From: Chitinophagaceae bacterium
GTDB taxonomy: Bacteria > Bacteroidota > Bacteroidia > Chitinophagales > Chitinophagaceae
Reading direction: 5' to 3'
Length of the DNA stretch: 64,000 nt
Assembly: GCA_016720585.1 (NCBI GenBank)
Contig: JADKKH010000005.1
Location: 372,001 to 436,000 of the forward strand
The notes beneath the pieces are model-generated. The model saw only the letters and a program-made list of their open reading frames with translations. It was not told the DNA's origin and searched no databases. Of this stretch, positions 63,507-64,000 are shown piece by piece (positions within the stretch are counted from its first letter, which is position 1; the number at the start of each line of letters is the position of its first letter). The position numbers were made by a program, and so were the translations under genes.

Positions 63507-64000
63507 ATGATACTTTCTGACACACGGATACTGGAAGAAATAGAAAAAGGTACTATTAAAGTTGTTCCCTACGACCGGGAATGTCTCGGCAGTAATTCCT
63601 ATGATGTTCACCTGGGTAAGACCCTGGCTACCTATAAGGAACATATGATTGATGCCAAGAAACACAACCAGATCGACTATTTTGAAATTCCCGAAGAAGG
63701 CATTGTGTTATACCCGCATATTTTTTACCTCGGCGTTACAGAAGAATACACTGAAACCCATGCCCATGTTCCTTTCCTGGAAGGCAAATCATCTACCGGT
63801 CGTTTGGGAATAGATATCCATGCTACTGCGGGAAAGGGTGATGTTGGTTTTTGTGGCAACTGGACACTGGAAATATCCGTCAAGCAGCCTGTTAAAGTTT
63901 ATAAAGGCATGCCGATTGGCCAGCTAATCTATTTCCCGGTAGATGGGGAGATTGAAATAAAATACAACCAGAAGAAAAATTCCAAATACAGCAACCAGCC
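63507..64000 (+). CDS. dcd: dCTP deaminase, 3' end beyond the window
   Basis: At least 164 residues from ATG 63507 to the window end. MILSDTRILEEIEKGTIKVV opens the frame, LGSNSYDVHLG follows, and LEGKSSTGRLGIDIHATAGK with GDVGFCGNWTLE are the conserved nucleotide-binding and catalytic segments of the dUTPase-like fold. The full protein is expected to be about 178-195 residues, so only a short C-terminus is missing. It converts dCTP to dUTP, feeding dTMP synthesis. It diverges from the phosphopantetheinyl transferase gene with a 51-bp gap holding TACTTTG, a near-consensus promoter box. Confidence 0.93.
   Translation, partial: MILSDTRILEEIEKGTIKVVPYDRECLGSNSYDVHLGKTLATYKEHMIDAKKHNQIDYFEIPEEGIVLYPHIFYLGVTEEYTETHAHVPFLEGKSSTGRLGIDIHATAGKGDVGFCGNWTLEISVKQPVKVYKGMPIGQLIYFPVDGEIEIKYNQKKNSKYSNQ

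Overview
The window looks like a chromosomal segment of a Bacteroidota bacterium, most likely Chitinophagaceae or a close relative. The evidence is TAnnTTTG-type promoter boxes, a type IX secretion sorting domain, an M43 metalloprotease, the rplU-rpmA pair, DUF3667 and DUF6526 proteins, a CCDC81-type HU protein, A-rich rather than Shine-Dalgarno leaders, and a tmRNA ending in a YAMAA tag. The placement is inferred from gene content only. No CRISPR array, rRNA or intact transposase was seen.

Layout. 1-9 kb: a frameshifted secreted M43 protease, glutaminyl cyclotransferase, a methyltransferase, and a minus-strand operon of a giant TPR protein, an outer-membrane barrel and an HU-like membrane protein. 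9-20 kb: a site-2 protease, a DacB-type PBP, CinA, a lipoyl E2, a histidine phosphatase, a methyltransferase, an EamA exporter, a polyprenyl-phosphate sugar synthase, a DEDD exonuclease and a 40-residue lipoprotein. 20-25.5 kb: surface and accessory genes (type IX cargo, a broken beta-helix protein, a small barrel). 25.7-40.3 kb: ten consecutive minus-strand two-component genes, five histidine kinases and five response regulators, of which only two regulators have a DNA-binding output. 40.9-41.7 kb: tmRNA with a GIY-YIG ORF wedged against its 5' end and a second copy of that 5' end beyond it. 41.9-64 kb: mostly housekeeping genes: membrane MutS homologue, RseP, Dxr, GH3-like enzyme, L21/L27, PolX-like protein, NtrY-like kinase, MazG, CHAD protein, three tRNAs, DUF2130, a phosphopantetheinyl transferase and the start of Dcd.

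The main point of interest is the tmRNA locus. A broken GIY-YIG nuclease frame ends 6 nt before the mature tmRNA 5' end. The first 47 nt of tmRNA are duplicated on its far side, interrupted by an 18-bp perfect palindrome. This looks like an insertion that regenerated its RNA-gene target. Palindromic repeats of other families sit in frame in cinA and at the C-terminus of the sugar synthase. Several genes carry in-frame low-complexity insertions (MazG, the phosphopantetheinyl transferase, the E2 linker).

Caution: at least four genes (M43 protease, beta-helix protein, sugar synthase start, phosphopantetheinyl transferase) are broken by one-base indels, mostly in short homopolymers. This pattern fits residual sequencing or assembly error as well as real decay. 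Entries labelled pseudogene should be read with that in mind.
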